A stretch of DNA of 64,000 nt from Parelaphostrongylus tenuis (lineage: Eukaryota > Nematoda > Chromadorea > Rhabditida > Metastrongylidae): positions 124,001-188,000 of the forward strand of contig JAHQIW010001998.1 of NCBI GenBank assembly GCA_019055375.1, given 5' to 3'. Of this stretch, positions 33,395 through 45,870 are shown one piece after another. Position 1 is the first letter of the stretch; every line of letters begins with the position of its first letter. A model generated the notes under the pieces. That model was not told where the DNA came from, did not search any database, and saw nothing but the letters and a program-made list of their open reading frames with translations. Made by a program: the position numbers and the translations under genes.

Positions 33395-36300
33395 CTACTA
33401 TAACCCACGGACCTCCCTCTTTGAAGGGATCCCGCCCGGTTAGTCGCGAGGGCACGTGGCGCATCCCCAGGTGGTGGATAGGGGAATAAACACGATCCGA
33501 AAGCGACCGTGTGCTTCCCAGAGACGCAGGTGGATTCAGGGGAGAGCACCCTGCTTCTGCAGCGCCGACTTGCAAAAACTCTATTTCTACGAGCCAAGTC
33601 GGCCAAAAGCCTGCAATCAAGCGCCTGGGAAGTACCTGGGAGGGCGGTAGTGAAGGGGGTGGACGTTATGTGCGACAATAGGGGTGCCGGGGAGATCGTA
33701 GTAGGGGGCTCTGGGGCTGTGTCCCTGTGGTCCTCTCGACAATATCTCGGACAGTACGAACGGGGCGTGTGTACACGGTCGTTACTCGTGTGTGAGGTAC
33801 GTCACGAGCTCTGGCGCGCCTCACGTTTTTGGGAGCAGCACTATGGCAGGCATAGATAGGGCACTTGGGAGATTGAGTGCGAACACAGTGGCTCTGTAAG
33901 CGTGTGGTGTAGCTATGCGAATAGCAGTATACCTGAAGAGGATAAGAGGGGGGCCGAAAAAAAAGAGTACAGATATCCTCTAAGGAAACGGCCCGGAAAG
34001 GTGAGCGCGCGTCTGGTGAAAGCGTGGCGTAGCGTGCAGGTCGAGTATAGACCGTGGATCACGGAGAGTGATTCTGCATGATAGAATCATCAGGGTAGCA
34101 CGAACTCGTATTGGCTGTGGGGCGTGAGTATCTTGTGATTCAGCGGGTGGTGACCTATGTGTGGAGCGGTCTGTAACCTGAGGTCAGGGACGGGGGCAAG
34201 AAGCCCGTAATGTGCATCTCAACGTTGGTGGTCCAGCGTGTTATGAACATCGTATTGTGCGTGGTCAGAGCTGATAGGCTTAGGATGTGCGACGTCACTG
34301 ATGTGCCGTGTGCATTGCATGGTGACGAGACAGTGGGGCAGCTCTACATCCTGTTTCTCACTGCTAGTATTGTTTGGTCACCTGTGAGGTGTCATCTACA
34401 GCGCTGTGTCTTGTGGTAGCAATCGTGATGCGCATGTAAGGGGTGGGGGTAGGTCGAAGCAAGTAGTGAACGGATTGAGTGTGTTCATGGTCCTCTCGAT
34501 CGTGTGCTAAATAGTCGTGTGGGGATTTATTAGGTGGCGGGGACCGGAACGCTCGGTTAGTGTGTGAGTATCAGTGAGTATAATGAAACACACACACGTA
34601 CACGATCCCCTAGTAACAGGACGATGGGGTTACGTGATTGTAAATACAGCGGGAGGTGATAGATGTCTCGTGAGTGCCGGCCGTGTTCGAGACCATACAT
34701 TCGTTGCTGTACGGCACCTACAGTCGAAGCGAAATGACGGTGTAGCGAAGACTAGAGTCGAGAGACAGTTCTCATATAGTGATTCCTTTCGTACAACATT
34801 CTTCAGAGACAGAACAGTCGTACGCATTCGTCCGCGTCCATGAGGTGTCGTGAATAGTGCGTGTGTATCACAGCCAGAAGCAATTGAGGACCCTGAGCAC
34901 AGGTACAACGTCTGATACGTGACGTCACTCGTATGGGATCTACGGAAAACACAAGTCGAGGACAGTGATAGAGTGAGATCACGGTCGGGATATGGCGCAT
35001 GGGCTAAGGCCGAAGTTGGTTATCATGGGTACGAGCCCATCGAGTACCAATCCATGGTAATAGGTCGGCGGTTCCAAAATGACCGTACTGTTGCTCATCG
35101 ACGGACGATAAAAGAGGGGATCATCACGCAAATAGGACAGACATGGTGCCACAACGAATAGTCACATCTTTAGTAACCGAAGTTTTGCCTGACACTGTGC
35201 ATGTCGTCTGTTTGGGTTCTGATAGGGGGTGTCGTACTAGGCGGGATTCAGACCTATTGACTGCTACCATATCCGAGCAACGTTCCGTTTTGTCAGAGTG
35301 GCGTGAGATGAGTGAAGCTCAGCCGAATCCATCAGATCTCGACGTCCTCGAAACTCTAAGCTACCCATGTAAAGACATAGAGATGTACATTGTGCAATAC
35401 ATATAGTAGCGGAACTCTGTCACGGAAGGATACCGTGGTTTTGTCGAACAACATCCACGAAGAATACATTGACCTCGTTGAATATCTTCACGTTAGCGCT
35501 ATGAAAGCGAGAGTCCTGAAGGTCATGAGAGTTGGGTGGGTCGTCCTCGACGGCGGGGAGGGGGGGGTAATCATCATGAATAGGATGTAAGGTGTGCTTT
35601 GTGGTACCTAAGAGAATAGACGCTTGTCTCTCGGCTGTTGGTAAGATTGCTCTACTCTGAGCGGCGATACGTCAACGTGGAATCGTGACGAGCTGCATAT
35701 TCGCATGTCGGCATCGGCCTTTACTTGTCTACGTATCGAACTTGCGAAACGATGCAAGGAGAAGCGATAAAAAACAGCAGTCTGTGCGACTCCACAAATT
35801 GACAGTGGGAATGAGGCCGAGCAAGTTATGAGAGCGTAGATCATCTAGCAAAAGCAGAGCGTTGCAGAGCAAAGACGCATAAGTCGGCGATGATGCCCAG
35901 CGCAGGCTTCAGACACAAACTATAAACGGACCCAAATGATATTGCGACTTACGACCTACCCAGCATACCCTGTCGTAGGACTACTTACAGCTTCGAGAGA
36001 GGGGCTATGGAGACACATCGTGACCCCACTAATACTAACTCCGGACATCTCACCGTGCCAGTCCATGTCCTCTAATATCACCGTTCATATATATTGAAGA
36101 CGAGCAACGATACTCTATGTCGATATCCACCGTAAGTCCCTGCCCGTGCCCAATACATATCACGACCTGCTATATACAGTCCGCTGAGGACCAGAGCACG
36201 ACACCCCGATCCAGCAGTATCAGACCGAACACCATGAAGACACTCCTGCCCGTCCGTAGTTCGCATGCCACCCCGGCGAGGTCGGAGAGAAATTTACGGC

Positions 36301-38112
36301 CTCTTCATACGCCGATCCAATGTCAGATAACTGAGTGCACGTGATCCCTTGGTCAATGGAATACCCGCAGGACCGTATGTTGTTCAAGAGAGGGAGCCTT
36401 CACGTAGACTATCGCAAATTATCGCCCCGTCACTGCCTGCGGTCCGTTGTCGATACACTCTTTACTTTCGTCATCCTGTCTGGACGGAGCGGGCAGTGTA
36501 CAGAACTACTGCACGAGGACCAAGCCACTACGGAACAAGCAGGGCTCCGAAGAAGTAGATTTAGTACCCATCAGCACTACTGTCACACGACATACTCACT
36601 GTAACAAGCAAGGCTCCAAAAAGATTTTAGACCAGATAGACCACCTTCACAGAGGACAAACTCACTGAATTCACGAGAGTACACGACCCAATCTGTCTCA
36701 CTTCTCTCGATCTAAAGAAGGAGGCCTTTTGATTCAGTGGAAACAGAAGTGGTTATAGAGCTCTTGCTAACCAGGGCGACCCTGCTCGGTACATAATTGG
36801 AGCCTTCGTGAGCTTTATGAGAATTTCACCTCCGAATATGCTCCATTCTACAACGATATCATCATTACGCAGAAAATGTTCAACAGGCGATACATTTCGC
36901 CACTATTCATTCCCCCCACAAAACGTCGTGCGAACATTAGAATGGGACGATATGAGTGAAATTGACGTCGACAGTTAAACATATTCGCTTTGCTACGATA
37001 TCGTCTCATAACATCAAACACAGCAAGCGGAACGAATGTTACCGATACCACAACCCCGTGGAAAGATTGGTCCTCAACTGAATCTAACAAAACGACGTCA
37101 AGAGAAACTGAGGTTTCTAATGGCCCCATTCACGCTCAAACGGACACGACATCTCCGATGTTCCAAAGGCGATACAATTTCGCCAAAACTATTCATTGCC
37201 ACCCTACAAAACGTCGTGCGAACATTAGAATGGGACGATATGGGAGTGAAAATGACGGTCGACAGTTAAACCATCTTCGCTTTGCTGACGATATCGTTCT
37301 CATAACATCAAACATCAGCCAAGCGGAACGAATGTTGACCGATTTCGATAACGCCTGTGGAAAGATTGGTCTTCAACTGAATCTAACGAAAACGATGTTC
37401 ATGAGGAACGGATGGGTTTCTAATGCCCCATTCACGCTCAACGGAACGACAATCTCCGAATGCTCCAGTTACGTCTATCTAGGTCGTGAAATTAATATGA
37501 TGAATGACCTAGCTCCAGAGTTGAGCAGGAGGAAATGAGCGGCTTGGGGAACGTTTAAGAGCATCGAAGATGTAGTGAAGAGGACAAAGAACATCCGACT
37601 CCGTGCCTCACCTTTTCGACTCGACAATTATCCCTGCCCTAACGTATGCAGCAGAAACCTGGTCGCTACGTAAGCAGGATGAAAGATCACTTGCCGTTAT
37701 CGAACGCGCAGTCGAAAGGTCGATGCTAGGAGTATCTCGCATCTCGCAAATGAGAGAAAGGATCCGAACTTCCGACCTACGTCAACGATCGAAAATCAGA
37801 GACGCCGTTCTACACGCCAGGATATCGAAAATAAGGTAGGCCGGACATGTGATGCGCTTCAACGACAACCGATGGACGAGAGCCGTTACCGACTGGATTC
37901 CTCGGAACGTCAAGCGCTCTAAAGGAAGACCACTGACCCGTTGCTTCGATTTCTTCACGAAAGCTATAGAAGAAAGATATGATGCTCAGCGAATTCCTAG
38001 AGCAAGGAGGACCCACTGGGCTACTCTTGCACGCGATAGGGAAAAATGGAAGAGTTTTTGGTACCCGCTCGAGTCACTCGACGATCAACGGGACGACAGG
38101 TGATGGAGGACA
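33395..38112 (+). mobile_element. RTE-type retrotransposon (about 4.7 kb; 5' part of poor sequence quality)
   Basis: The 3' third (37163-38112) is clean reverse-transcriptase sequence: LRFADDIVLIT (catalytic FADD), NACGKIGLQLN, NAPFTLNGTTISECSSYVYL, DSTIIPALTYAAETWSLRKQ and the shared C-terminus, with a TGA and a TAG in the frame and a one-base insertion near 37606. Upstream, RT motifs are recognisable only through many frame changes: QATTEQAGLRRSRFSTHQH near 36520-36590 and the LT(F)IDLKKAFDS-type region near 36690-36740. The endonuclease part cannot be read. Similarity to the repeat at 25.27 kb marks the left limit (33395-33655); that segment may be a separate repeat, so the 5' end is uncertain. 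The insertion interrupts the copy 2 upstream region, since removing it restores spacing to the 38.2-39.5 kb block. Confidence 0.7.
33655..37163. other. Suspected unpolished or gap-filled sequence
   Basis: Base composition changes abruptly: G-rich on the + strand at 33.66-34.6 kb, C-rich at about 35.9-36.6 kb, with almost none of the A/T runs seen elsewhere. The 36884-37163 segment is a deletion-rich version of 37163-37465, the same RTE bases repeated end to end. This is what an uncorrected long read abutting a polished contig would look like. None of the many open frames here should be treated as genes. Confidence 0.6.
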
Positions 38113-38189
38113 AGTGATACTACTATAACAGAGAAAAACGGTGGAATCATATTTGTACACCTAATAAAATTCTCTGGTAACAAAATTAA

Positions 38190-39480
38190 GGTGTGGGCTT
38201 AGCAATGTAGATTACAAAAGGGCAAATGAGTGGATTCAGTTCTGTGTTGTTCATGGTGGAACTTATCGAACGCAATGTCGTTTCAAGGTCGTAATGAGAG
38301 ATTACCAATAAGTTTGTCATACAGCTCTCATGTTATCTGATTAGTGAACAGCTAGAAGTAAGCGACTTAAAGTGAGTTTTCTTCTTGTGTATTGTTTTTG
38401 AAGACCAGAACGAGAACTCAAAACAAAAAGATAGCTTTGGAAACAGCAACTGAAACCACTATGAGGAAATCTGCTCAAAAAATCCAAACATGTGAATATT
38501 GGCCGAATGTGAGATACAGACGCATGTATACACACGTACACAAATACACATATACACATACACACAAGCACACACGTGCACAAAGTCACAAGAACTTTTG
38601 TAAATTTGAGGTGGTAATTCTCATATGGGAATCTCATGATTCTTTCGGCATTGCTGAATCATAAAAGAAAAGATATATATTCATATCCAGCAGTAACTAG
38701 AGATATTATCATGCTTATACAGGATGAAAGATTCATTATTGCAATTAAGAATATGCACTACGCAACAATACACAGCAAATCCTAAGCTTTTGAGAATATT
38801 AAAGAAGTAAAAAATTAGAGAGGGAAAGCGATAAAAAAGTTTCTATCGTCATCAAGCTATCATCACGAGGTTTTAATAACTTTATCTAGCTAATATTTTA
38901 TCTTCTTCTGATATGATGACTCAAGCTAATTGTCCATTCGCGTTCGCTACGCTGTCAGGAAGATTTACGAGAATCGTGATATCTCGATGCAAAAATAATT
39001 CAGTTACTAACGAATCCGGGTAAGATTATAGGTGCTTCCCTTAAAAGCTACTGTAGTCGTTTCACTAGTGCACAGAATAATTATAATGTAGAATAATTGC
39101 TCTAATAAAAGAAGGTTCAGGAAGAGAATAAGGATTTAATACGCTAATAGTTGGCTGATTAGTCTCTGTCATGCCCTACCCTAGAAGGTGAATCTGTTGT
39201 AATGTGGATTAAATGAAAGATCTGTTATATATGAGGGTTACTAAAGTTTCAAGAGCTGTGGTTTAAATCCCAGAAATAGAATTTGCAGCTACATATTTGC
39301 AACACTGTGCTCTGATGCTGCCGGACGAACTTGAGGCGTAGAATTGTTCAGTGCTTATCTAAACTGTATATGTGCTATACGTTGAAGGTAGTTTGCGTAC
39401 GTTTAGTTTTGTTTGCTGGCTATAAGCAGCGTGGATGTTTCGTCGGCTGTGTCCACGGGCTGTGCTTCGGACTTGATCAA
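38190..39480 (+). repeat. Duplicated distal upstream region (pairs with 7130-8270)
   Basis: Copy 2 counterpart of 7130-8270. A CA/TA-rich run (38520-38585) has expanded inside it. No exon is recognised. Confidence 0.5.
38520..38585 (+). repeat. CA-rich microsatellite
   Basis: Imperfect TACACA / CACACG repeats. Confidence 0.7.
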
Positions 39481-39859
39481 TTAAGCTTCATCTAACAAAA
39501 AATTAAGTAGTAGTAATCTAAAGGTATAAAAAACTACAAACAGTCTAAAGTATTTTGAAAGATAACTGACAAGTATAGCTGAGTCATCCATGAGCTGAGG
39601 AGGTAGTGCGTAGAGAAATGAGACCAACTTACGGTAACAAATCTTAAATGCCAACTTGAGTGAGATGTCAGTGGCAGTGCGTGAATCATACCGGCCAATG
39701 TTCATACTCAGATGCAGATACTAATATAAATAATCATGTAGCACCTTTCATTTATTAGTTTTTTGAATGCACAGATGTAAGAATACGAAATCGCTACACA
39801 TTTTTCCAGCTGCTGCGAGGCAAATCCGTGTGATGACTTTAAGCAAATATTATACCTTT

Positions 39860-40400
39860 AGTTTGAGTGTTCCCTTATGTCCACGTTCAAATTTCAATAG
39901 ATTTCTTCATGAATATCTGAACCAACATGTCACGTGGTCTGGTAAGGGCTTTTGTACAGCCCGATACAAGTGTTTCGTCTTTACAATCGCTTCAGTCGGG
40001 CAGAACCCGTCGTCTTTCAATATTTTTATAGTTAGTTCTCTCGGGAGCCTTACATTCCTTATAGAGAATCATCGAAAACGAACGTCGTTTCACACTCTAT
40101 GTTAAGTGAAATTTTCACCTAACAAAGAGCGTTGCACACTCAATTGTTCTTTGGCTGGTATTTTTACACATATACACCTTTATTTCGAGTGTTTTGTTAA
40201 GACCACGCTCTAATTTCAATAGATCCTTTAATTTTCGATAACTCTCTATAGGGAGAGTAGGGCTCCGGAGAGAACTGACTAATAATAAGAAGATCGAAAG
40301 ACGACGGGTTCGCCCGACTGACGAGTCTGTAAGGACGAAACACGTGTTTCGGGCTGTACAAGAGCCCTTTCAGACCACATGACATGTTGACTCAGATATT
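39860..40400. mobile_element. Foldback element with long inverted arms
   Basis: Left arm 39870-40110 and right arm 40190-40385 are inverted copies (CATGTCA.GTGGTCTG, GGGCT.TTGTACAGCCCGA, GTGTTTCGTC.TTACA, TCAGTCGGGC.GAACCCGTCGTCTTTC, CAATAGAT), separated by about 80 bp. No transposase. Confidence 0.7.
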
Positions 40401-40984
40401 AATGAAGAGCTCACTCTTGTAGCGGTTCATTGTCTATCAGTTATGTAAAGAAAGACTTCAGTGCTGCTTTATAGGTGGCAGATAGCAGTGCTATAGAGCG
40501 ATAGTCACTCATTTCATAAAAATCTTACTTTTGCCCCACAAACGGTCCTGCTGATCAGATTTTGCTTTGAAGCAGGTAACGTGTGAAAGTGTTATATGGA
40601 GATTGTCATGAAGGAATTATCATATATTTTCGTTGTGCCTTTGGAATCAAAGTGATGCCTGTGTTTATTTTAATACGCATATTTTTAATATAACAGAGAG
40701 TGTTCACCAGCAACTAAACCGAGGCAAAAGAGGGAAAGACAACGAAAGTCTCTGAATGCGAAGATATAAATTGGTGAAAACGCGAATCAATGAGGAAGCT
40801 AAACTTTTAGGTAAAAAATGGTGTTTTCGATCGTATTGGATTTCAATAGGACGTTCTGTAAATTTCAGCACTAGAGCAATAAATACCAAATTTACCACTC
40901 AAAAGTAGTCAAAATTGCATGATTTTGGCATTATAGAATTGCGGATTTCCTTGAGCATATTTTGATATAAAACTTACCTGTACT

Positions 40985-41390
40985 CGCTCAAAAGATGAAA
41001 CTGTCTTGAGAACAAATTCGCTTGCTATTCATGCACACATATCGCGTAGAAGAAAGTGCTAGAGAAGCGGCGCACAAGATAAATAATGGAGCTTTGGGCG
41101 ATGATACGACTGCAGAAAGGACGACTAGGAAGTGATTTGTCAAGTCCAGTGTCTGGAGGGTCAGCCGCGCTTCGCTCATCCACAGGAAGCTCCATTAATC
41201 TTGCGCGCCACTTCACTAGCATTTTCCCCTACGCGAAATTCATGTATGACTAGCAAACCAATCTGATTCACAACAGCTTTATCTCAAAACACACATAGCA
41301 AGTTATAAACCAGATTGTGTGCAAGAAAATGCGCAGTTGAACGATCCGAAACTATGTAATTTCGAATATTTCTGGGCAAAATTTGGTGCT
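40985..41390. repeat. Inverted-repeat element related to 33010-33230
   Basis: Bases 40985-41090 read in reverse and 41195-41300 forward share GCGCC.CTTC.CTAGCA and TACGCG.. plus TGCATGA.TAGCAA, making a foldback around a loop of roughly 100 bp. Confidence 0.5.
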
Positions 41391-42714
41391 TATTGCTCTA
41401 ATACCAAGACTTATGGAACGGCCTAATGATTTTAATTACTAGTATGAAATACTTCAAAACACGCTGCTATGTCGACTGATACACACTTAGTTCACAGGAA
41501 TGGTTGCTCTACAACGTGCTTGAGACGAAGGCGCTTCTGCCCGATCTGTTAGTTATTGACGAATTTCTAGTTTATTCCCCAACAGTGCATTGCGTTTCCC
41601 ATATTCAGTCCTTATTCGTTGTTATCAGAAAGGATCATTTATCATGATGGTTATCTCATTTCATTTCCTGCCAACGACGATTATCATCTGAAGCTTTTTC
41701 AAGGCCTTTTATTTTGCTATGCGAAGTTTATGTAAAGTTGTTGGAGAACAAGATTTTTTTGTTGGTTGGAGTGCAAATGAATAAAGAGTGTTCAGTCAGT
41801 GAAGAGTGAGTCAGAAATTTGTCTTCACGAAACATTGTAGAAACTACTGAATGTATTCGTCTATGCAATAGCTTGTGGTGACGTACGCTTCTATCAAATG
41901 AGTGCTTCTATCTTCGCATACAAGCTGGTACTAACACCGATGCTGGAGTAATGAAGCGTCTGCTGAAGCCATAACGTGAGATCAGACCTCCATCCAATTT
42001 TGTGTGATTTCATGGTGCTTCTAGTCACAACCTTACAGGCACTGCAGATCGCCAGTACCGATTCATGAGTGGTTGAACGAGTTTACAAGCAAAACCCACT
42101 GCTTTTTCTAACTGTTTGGCTGCTCCTGTACAGAATAAACGAGAGAATCACTGTTCCATCAGCAACATAATAATGGTCTTGGACCAGGAGTTGTAGCCCT
42201 TATTCTAGTCAGAAGGCGGCATAGATTGCTGTCATTCGTAGCTTTGTCTGTTATTCGCCCAAATAAAGCACTTCTCGTGAACTCAGACTTGTGATGTCCA
42301 CGTATTCCTTATCTTTACTCTTGTAGTCTCAGCTGATAATCCACTTGCTGTCTTACATGAAGCAATCTGAATGCTTGGGCTGCATATTTCCAAATAGTGT
42401 GACAAAATGGAAAAATTTGCAAATTGTGGAAAAAATTGGAAGGCATATCTGTTGATTGATAGTCTTGTGCGGTATACGATTTGATACATCCTTTATTTTA
42501 GTTAACGGTATCCTAATATCTGAAGCATAGAATTTCTTTTAAGCTTTTTGCGATGTTCGTACATGAATTTATTTATTTCAGAAAAAAATGTGAACAAATC
42601 AAAGTGTCATAATCGTAATTTCCAAAAATCTTTTGCATAACTGCTAAATATAATCAAATCAACATAGATGTCAATCGGAGTCAAACTTTCATACAGCAGT
42701 CAAGAGTTTGGAAT
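41390..42714. other. Downstream of copy 3; no recognisable gene
   Basis: 3' flank of the terminal exon of copy 3. I found no open frame with family features and no clear polyadenylation signal that I can assign. Confidence 0.3.
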
Positions 42715-42832
42715 TCATTTGAAATTCTTCATTTTTGGGAAAAAAAACGCCAGCCAGCACACTAAACCACAAGCGGTGAGCAAACCATTTGCAAGCCATA
42801 ATGTTTCCAACCCTTTGTAGGCAAACAACTGT
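42715..42832 (-). CDS. Copy 3 exon 10 (terminal)
   Basis: 118 nt including TGA: QLFAYKGLETLWLANGLLT then LVCWLAFFFPKMKNFK. CTTCAG acceptor; the first base completes the codon split at the end of exon 9. It is a final membrane segment and a short basic tail. Confidence 0.8.
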
Positions 42833-43102
42833 CTGAAGTTTGACATAATTTTTGATTCATAATCTAATCCTATACTAGAAAAAATCGTAAAACAGCAGAA
42901 AATTTGAAAGTGACGAGGAAGAGATCAAGGAGATGTATAGTTTCACTGGGAGAAGATGCAAAGCACAAAACGGCCCATAATGCAGGGAAGTGGAAATTTT
43001 AATTGAAAGTCTTATTACATCAAAAATATTTACGAAATGGCTTTGTGCTGCATATTGTACACTGTATTTTCAAATAGCGTAAGACGAATAAGGCTGACTT
43101 AC

Positions 43103-43170
43103 GTGGAGTAAGTTGGAGTACAGATACGACTAATATCATCGACGACCACCATTGCACCCTGCATTATACT
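43103..43170 (-). CDS. Copy 3 exon 9
   Basis: 68 nt: SIMQGAMVVVDDISRICTPT. CTTTCAG acceptor, GTAAGT donor, phase 2. It corresponds to the Q..YMG....SG..R..GP segment of MFSD8. Confidence 0.75.
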
Positions 43171-43329
43171 CTGAAAGCAACTAGATGTTTTCAACTAACT
43201 GAATAAGGCGCTTTCTCTTGTAGTCACTATTAGGGAGGGACTGACTCCTTAACTGAAGGACTCTGCGATACACATGGTCGTCGGTCTAAGCGCATGCTTC
43301 TGATTTGCTAAGCGATTCGTATCAGGATG

Positions 43330-43490
43330 CATATTTCTTTAACGGTCTTTTAGGGTACTTCTATAGTGGACACGTGTTTCGGCATTACAGCCTCGTCACT
43401 TTCACGGTGCCTTTCTGCTCAGTCAGTTCCGCGAATATTCTCTATATTAATGAACCGACGCTCAAACAACATGTTATGAGATCATAGTGT
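43330..43490 (+). repeat. Foldback-family arm (single)
   Basis: It shares ACACGTGTTTCGGCATTACAG, CTCGTCACTTTCACGGTGCC and CTCAGTCAGTTCCGCGAA with the element at 60.35-60.78 kb. Confidence 0.5.
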
Positions 43491-44102
43491 CTTCAGCCAA
43501 GTCTCAAAAATACTTGAAACGAGGGGTATTCTCTAGAAGTGTAAAAGCTATACGCTTGGCAGGAACTCGTAAGTCATCCTTCAAGATGAATTCCTGTACT
43601 CGACAATTAAGAGATCCAGTTTTAATAACCTTTCCTCTTTCCAAAAGATACTCGTTACCTTCCAATCAACTATGTTTAACACCCCAGTTAAAAATTAAAT
43701 ACGGTTTAATAGAATTTTTTTACCCTTCCAGAGGACAGTTATGGCAACTCTAGTGGTATTCATTTGTTTTGGCGTTCTCAAAGCGTCATCATTACCATAT
43801 ACCCTACGGCTCAAACCCACCCCTTCCCCCTCCCCCCCAACCCCCTTCATCTTTGGCGTCGTTGCTATTAGTAGTGGGGGAGGGGTGAGCAGCAGTGCAT
43901 GTGGTGCTGATGAGACGAGAATGCCAAAACGTACGCATACCATTGGAGATGCCATACTAGACCTCAAAAAGGCTTAAAATATTCTAAAAGACTATATTGT
44001 CCTTACCAATTTCTATTGTTAAGATATGATTACATTCCTTTCGGGATGGTACACCGTTTCGCGACATAACAGATAACTCACGTACACCGGACCGCACCAT
44101 GT

Positions 44103-44340
44103 GGAGCATATGACAGATCGCAAGTGGTGCATGCTCTGCGTCGCACACAGGGTTGATGGATCGATCTAGCGCTCATGGCTGACCAAGCTATCCATGCCTC
44201 CGGGGTCGGTAAATTGGTATAAGACTGGCTCAGACTTGTCTGAGAGGATAAGCAACACTGACTCGATGCAACGGGAGGCCACAACGAGTCATTGTAAAGG
44301 CCATTGATCAACGCCGACAGCTTATCCTTTTATCCTTTGA
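44103..44340 (+). repeat. SINE family A, copy 4
   Basis: Diverged head (AGTGGTGCATGCTCTGCGTC), then GGGTCGGTAAATTGGTA, CAGACTTGTCTGAGAGGATA and an end with TTATCCTTTTATCCTTT. It lies just left of exon 8. Confidence 0.6.
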
Positions 44341-44409
44341 GATCTGATAGTGAGAGGATTAAGCGAACCAAGCCCCTAAAGTTCTTAACTTTTCTTACTG
44401 TGACTTAAC

Positions 44410-44582
44410 CTGGTCAATTTGTCCGAGCACTTTCGAGTAGATGGTGTCCAGTGAAATTTCAGCCAGTGTTACTACCACGCCCAACAATGTGGTTATTGTT
44501 GCTAGTAAGATGATCGGTGACGTCCCATATGATGTGTCGCACCAAGTGTACTGCTGAGTATCGCAGCCAGTTCGTAATGTCT
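44410..44582 (-). CDS. Copy 3 exon 8
   Basis: 173 nt: TLRTGCDTQQYTWCDTSYG, a membrane segment, then LAEISLDTIYSKVLGQIDQ. ATTCAG acceptor, GTTAAG donor, phase 0. The two cysteines around QQYTW match the conserved loop of MFSD8. Confidence 0.85.
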
Positions 44583-44652
44583 CTGAATTAGAAAAATGTG
44601 GTGCACTATCGCAAATTTTGCTTAGGTGAATAGTGGATGATTAATATACGAA

Positions 44653-45582
44653 CTGTCACCTGTCACCCTGTATCACCTGCCGTCCCGTCGATCGTCGAAT
44701 GACTCGAGGGGGTGCCAGCGAGAATCCCATTTTTCCCTACCGCGTGCAACAGTGGCCCAGTGAGGATCCTTGCTTGAGGATTCACTGAGCACCATCACTT
44801 TCTTGTGTAGCTTTCGTGAAGAAATCGGATCAACGGGTCGGTGGTCTTCCTGCAGAGCGCTTGATGTCCCGATGAATCCAGTCGGTAACGGCTCTCGTCC
44901 ATCAGTTGTCGTTGAAGCGCATCACGTGTTCGGTCCACCTTATTTTCGATATCCTGGCGTGTAGAACGGCGTCTGATTTTCGATCGTTGACGTAGTTCGG
45001 AATTTCGGATCCTCTCTCTCATTTGCGAGATACGGGATACTCCTAGCATCGACCTTTCGACTGCGCGTTCGATAACGCCAAGTGATCTTTCATTCTGCTT
45101 ACGTAGCGACCAGGTTACTGCTGCATACGTTAGGGCAGGGATAATCGTCGAGTCGAAAAGGTGGGCACGGAGTCGGATGTTCTTTGTCCTCTTCACTACA
45201 TCTTCGATGCTCTTAAACGTTCCCCAAGCCGCTCGTTTCCTCCTGCTCAACTCTGGAGACTAGGTCGTGTATCATCGTCGATTTCACGACCTAGATAGAC
45301 GTAAGTGGAGCATTCGGAGATTGTCGTTCCGTTGAGCGTGAATGGGGCATTCAAAAACTCATCCGTTCCTCATGAACATTGTTTTCGTTAGATTTAGTTG
45401 AAGACCAGTCTTTCCACAGGCGTTATCGAAATCGGTCAACATTCGTTCCGCTTGGCTGATATTTGGTATTATGAGAACGATATCGTCAGCAAAGCGAAGA
45501 TGGTTAATTGTCGACCGTCAATTTTCACTCCCATCTCGTCCCATTCTAATGTTCGTATGACGTTTTGGAGGGTGGCAGAAAA
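44653..45582 (-). mobile_element. RTE-type retrotransposon, 5'-truncated
   Basis: On the minus strand it encodes LRFADDIV-type RT sequence, SRRKRAAWGTFKSIEDVVKR, DSTIIPALTYAAVTWSLRKQ, RISQMRERIR and the C-terminal region. The TCACCTGTCACC tail sits at 44656. Frameshifts near 44950 and 45260 make it inactive. It is inserted between exons 7 and 8 of copy 3. Confidence 0.85.
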
Positions 45583-45714
45583 AACCCCATTGTTCAAAAA
45601 CTATAACAATTAAGCCGATAAATATGTAGGTGGATAGAAGGATAAAAGGTTCATGTTTACGAGGTTACCAATCTAGCCAGGTATACATAACATGCTCCCT
45701 ATACTGGATTTTTA

Positions 45715-45870
45715 TGCTAGAGACTGCACAGAAGAATTTTAAACCGCTGGGTTTGAGACTCTTCGATGTCCTGATTGAATTGGTTGGAGCATTTTTCACC
45801 TCGTAATTCTCAAGTTTGACGGAACACATATTGAGAAAGGCAGAAATTTGAATTGGCAACATAGATGAAA
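45715..45870 (-). repeat. Duplicated intron 7 sequence (pairs with 17200-17365)
   Basis: Counterpart of the copy 2 segment at the same relative place. Exon phases show it is not needed in the coding sequence. Confidence 0.4.

Noticed and set aside
33361..33859. Several overlapping long frames on both strands
   Set aside because: GC-rich repeat sequence shared with 25.3 kb and the start of suspect sequence; open frames on both strands at once are a composition effect.
36335..36604. Possible independent gene near 36.4 kb
   Set aside because: It contains QATTEQAGLRR..FSTHQH, an RTE reverse-transcriptase stretch, so it belongs to the RTE.
36990..37538. 182-codon + strand open frame
   Set aside because: It starts inside the noisy duplicate of the RTE in the wrong frame; only the later part is real RT sequence, already included in the RTE element.
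43760..43950. Family B SINE around the C-rich/G-rich run
   Set aside because: It shares only low-complexity C/G runs with the 62.3-kb copy; no head or body blocks could be aligned.
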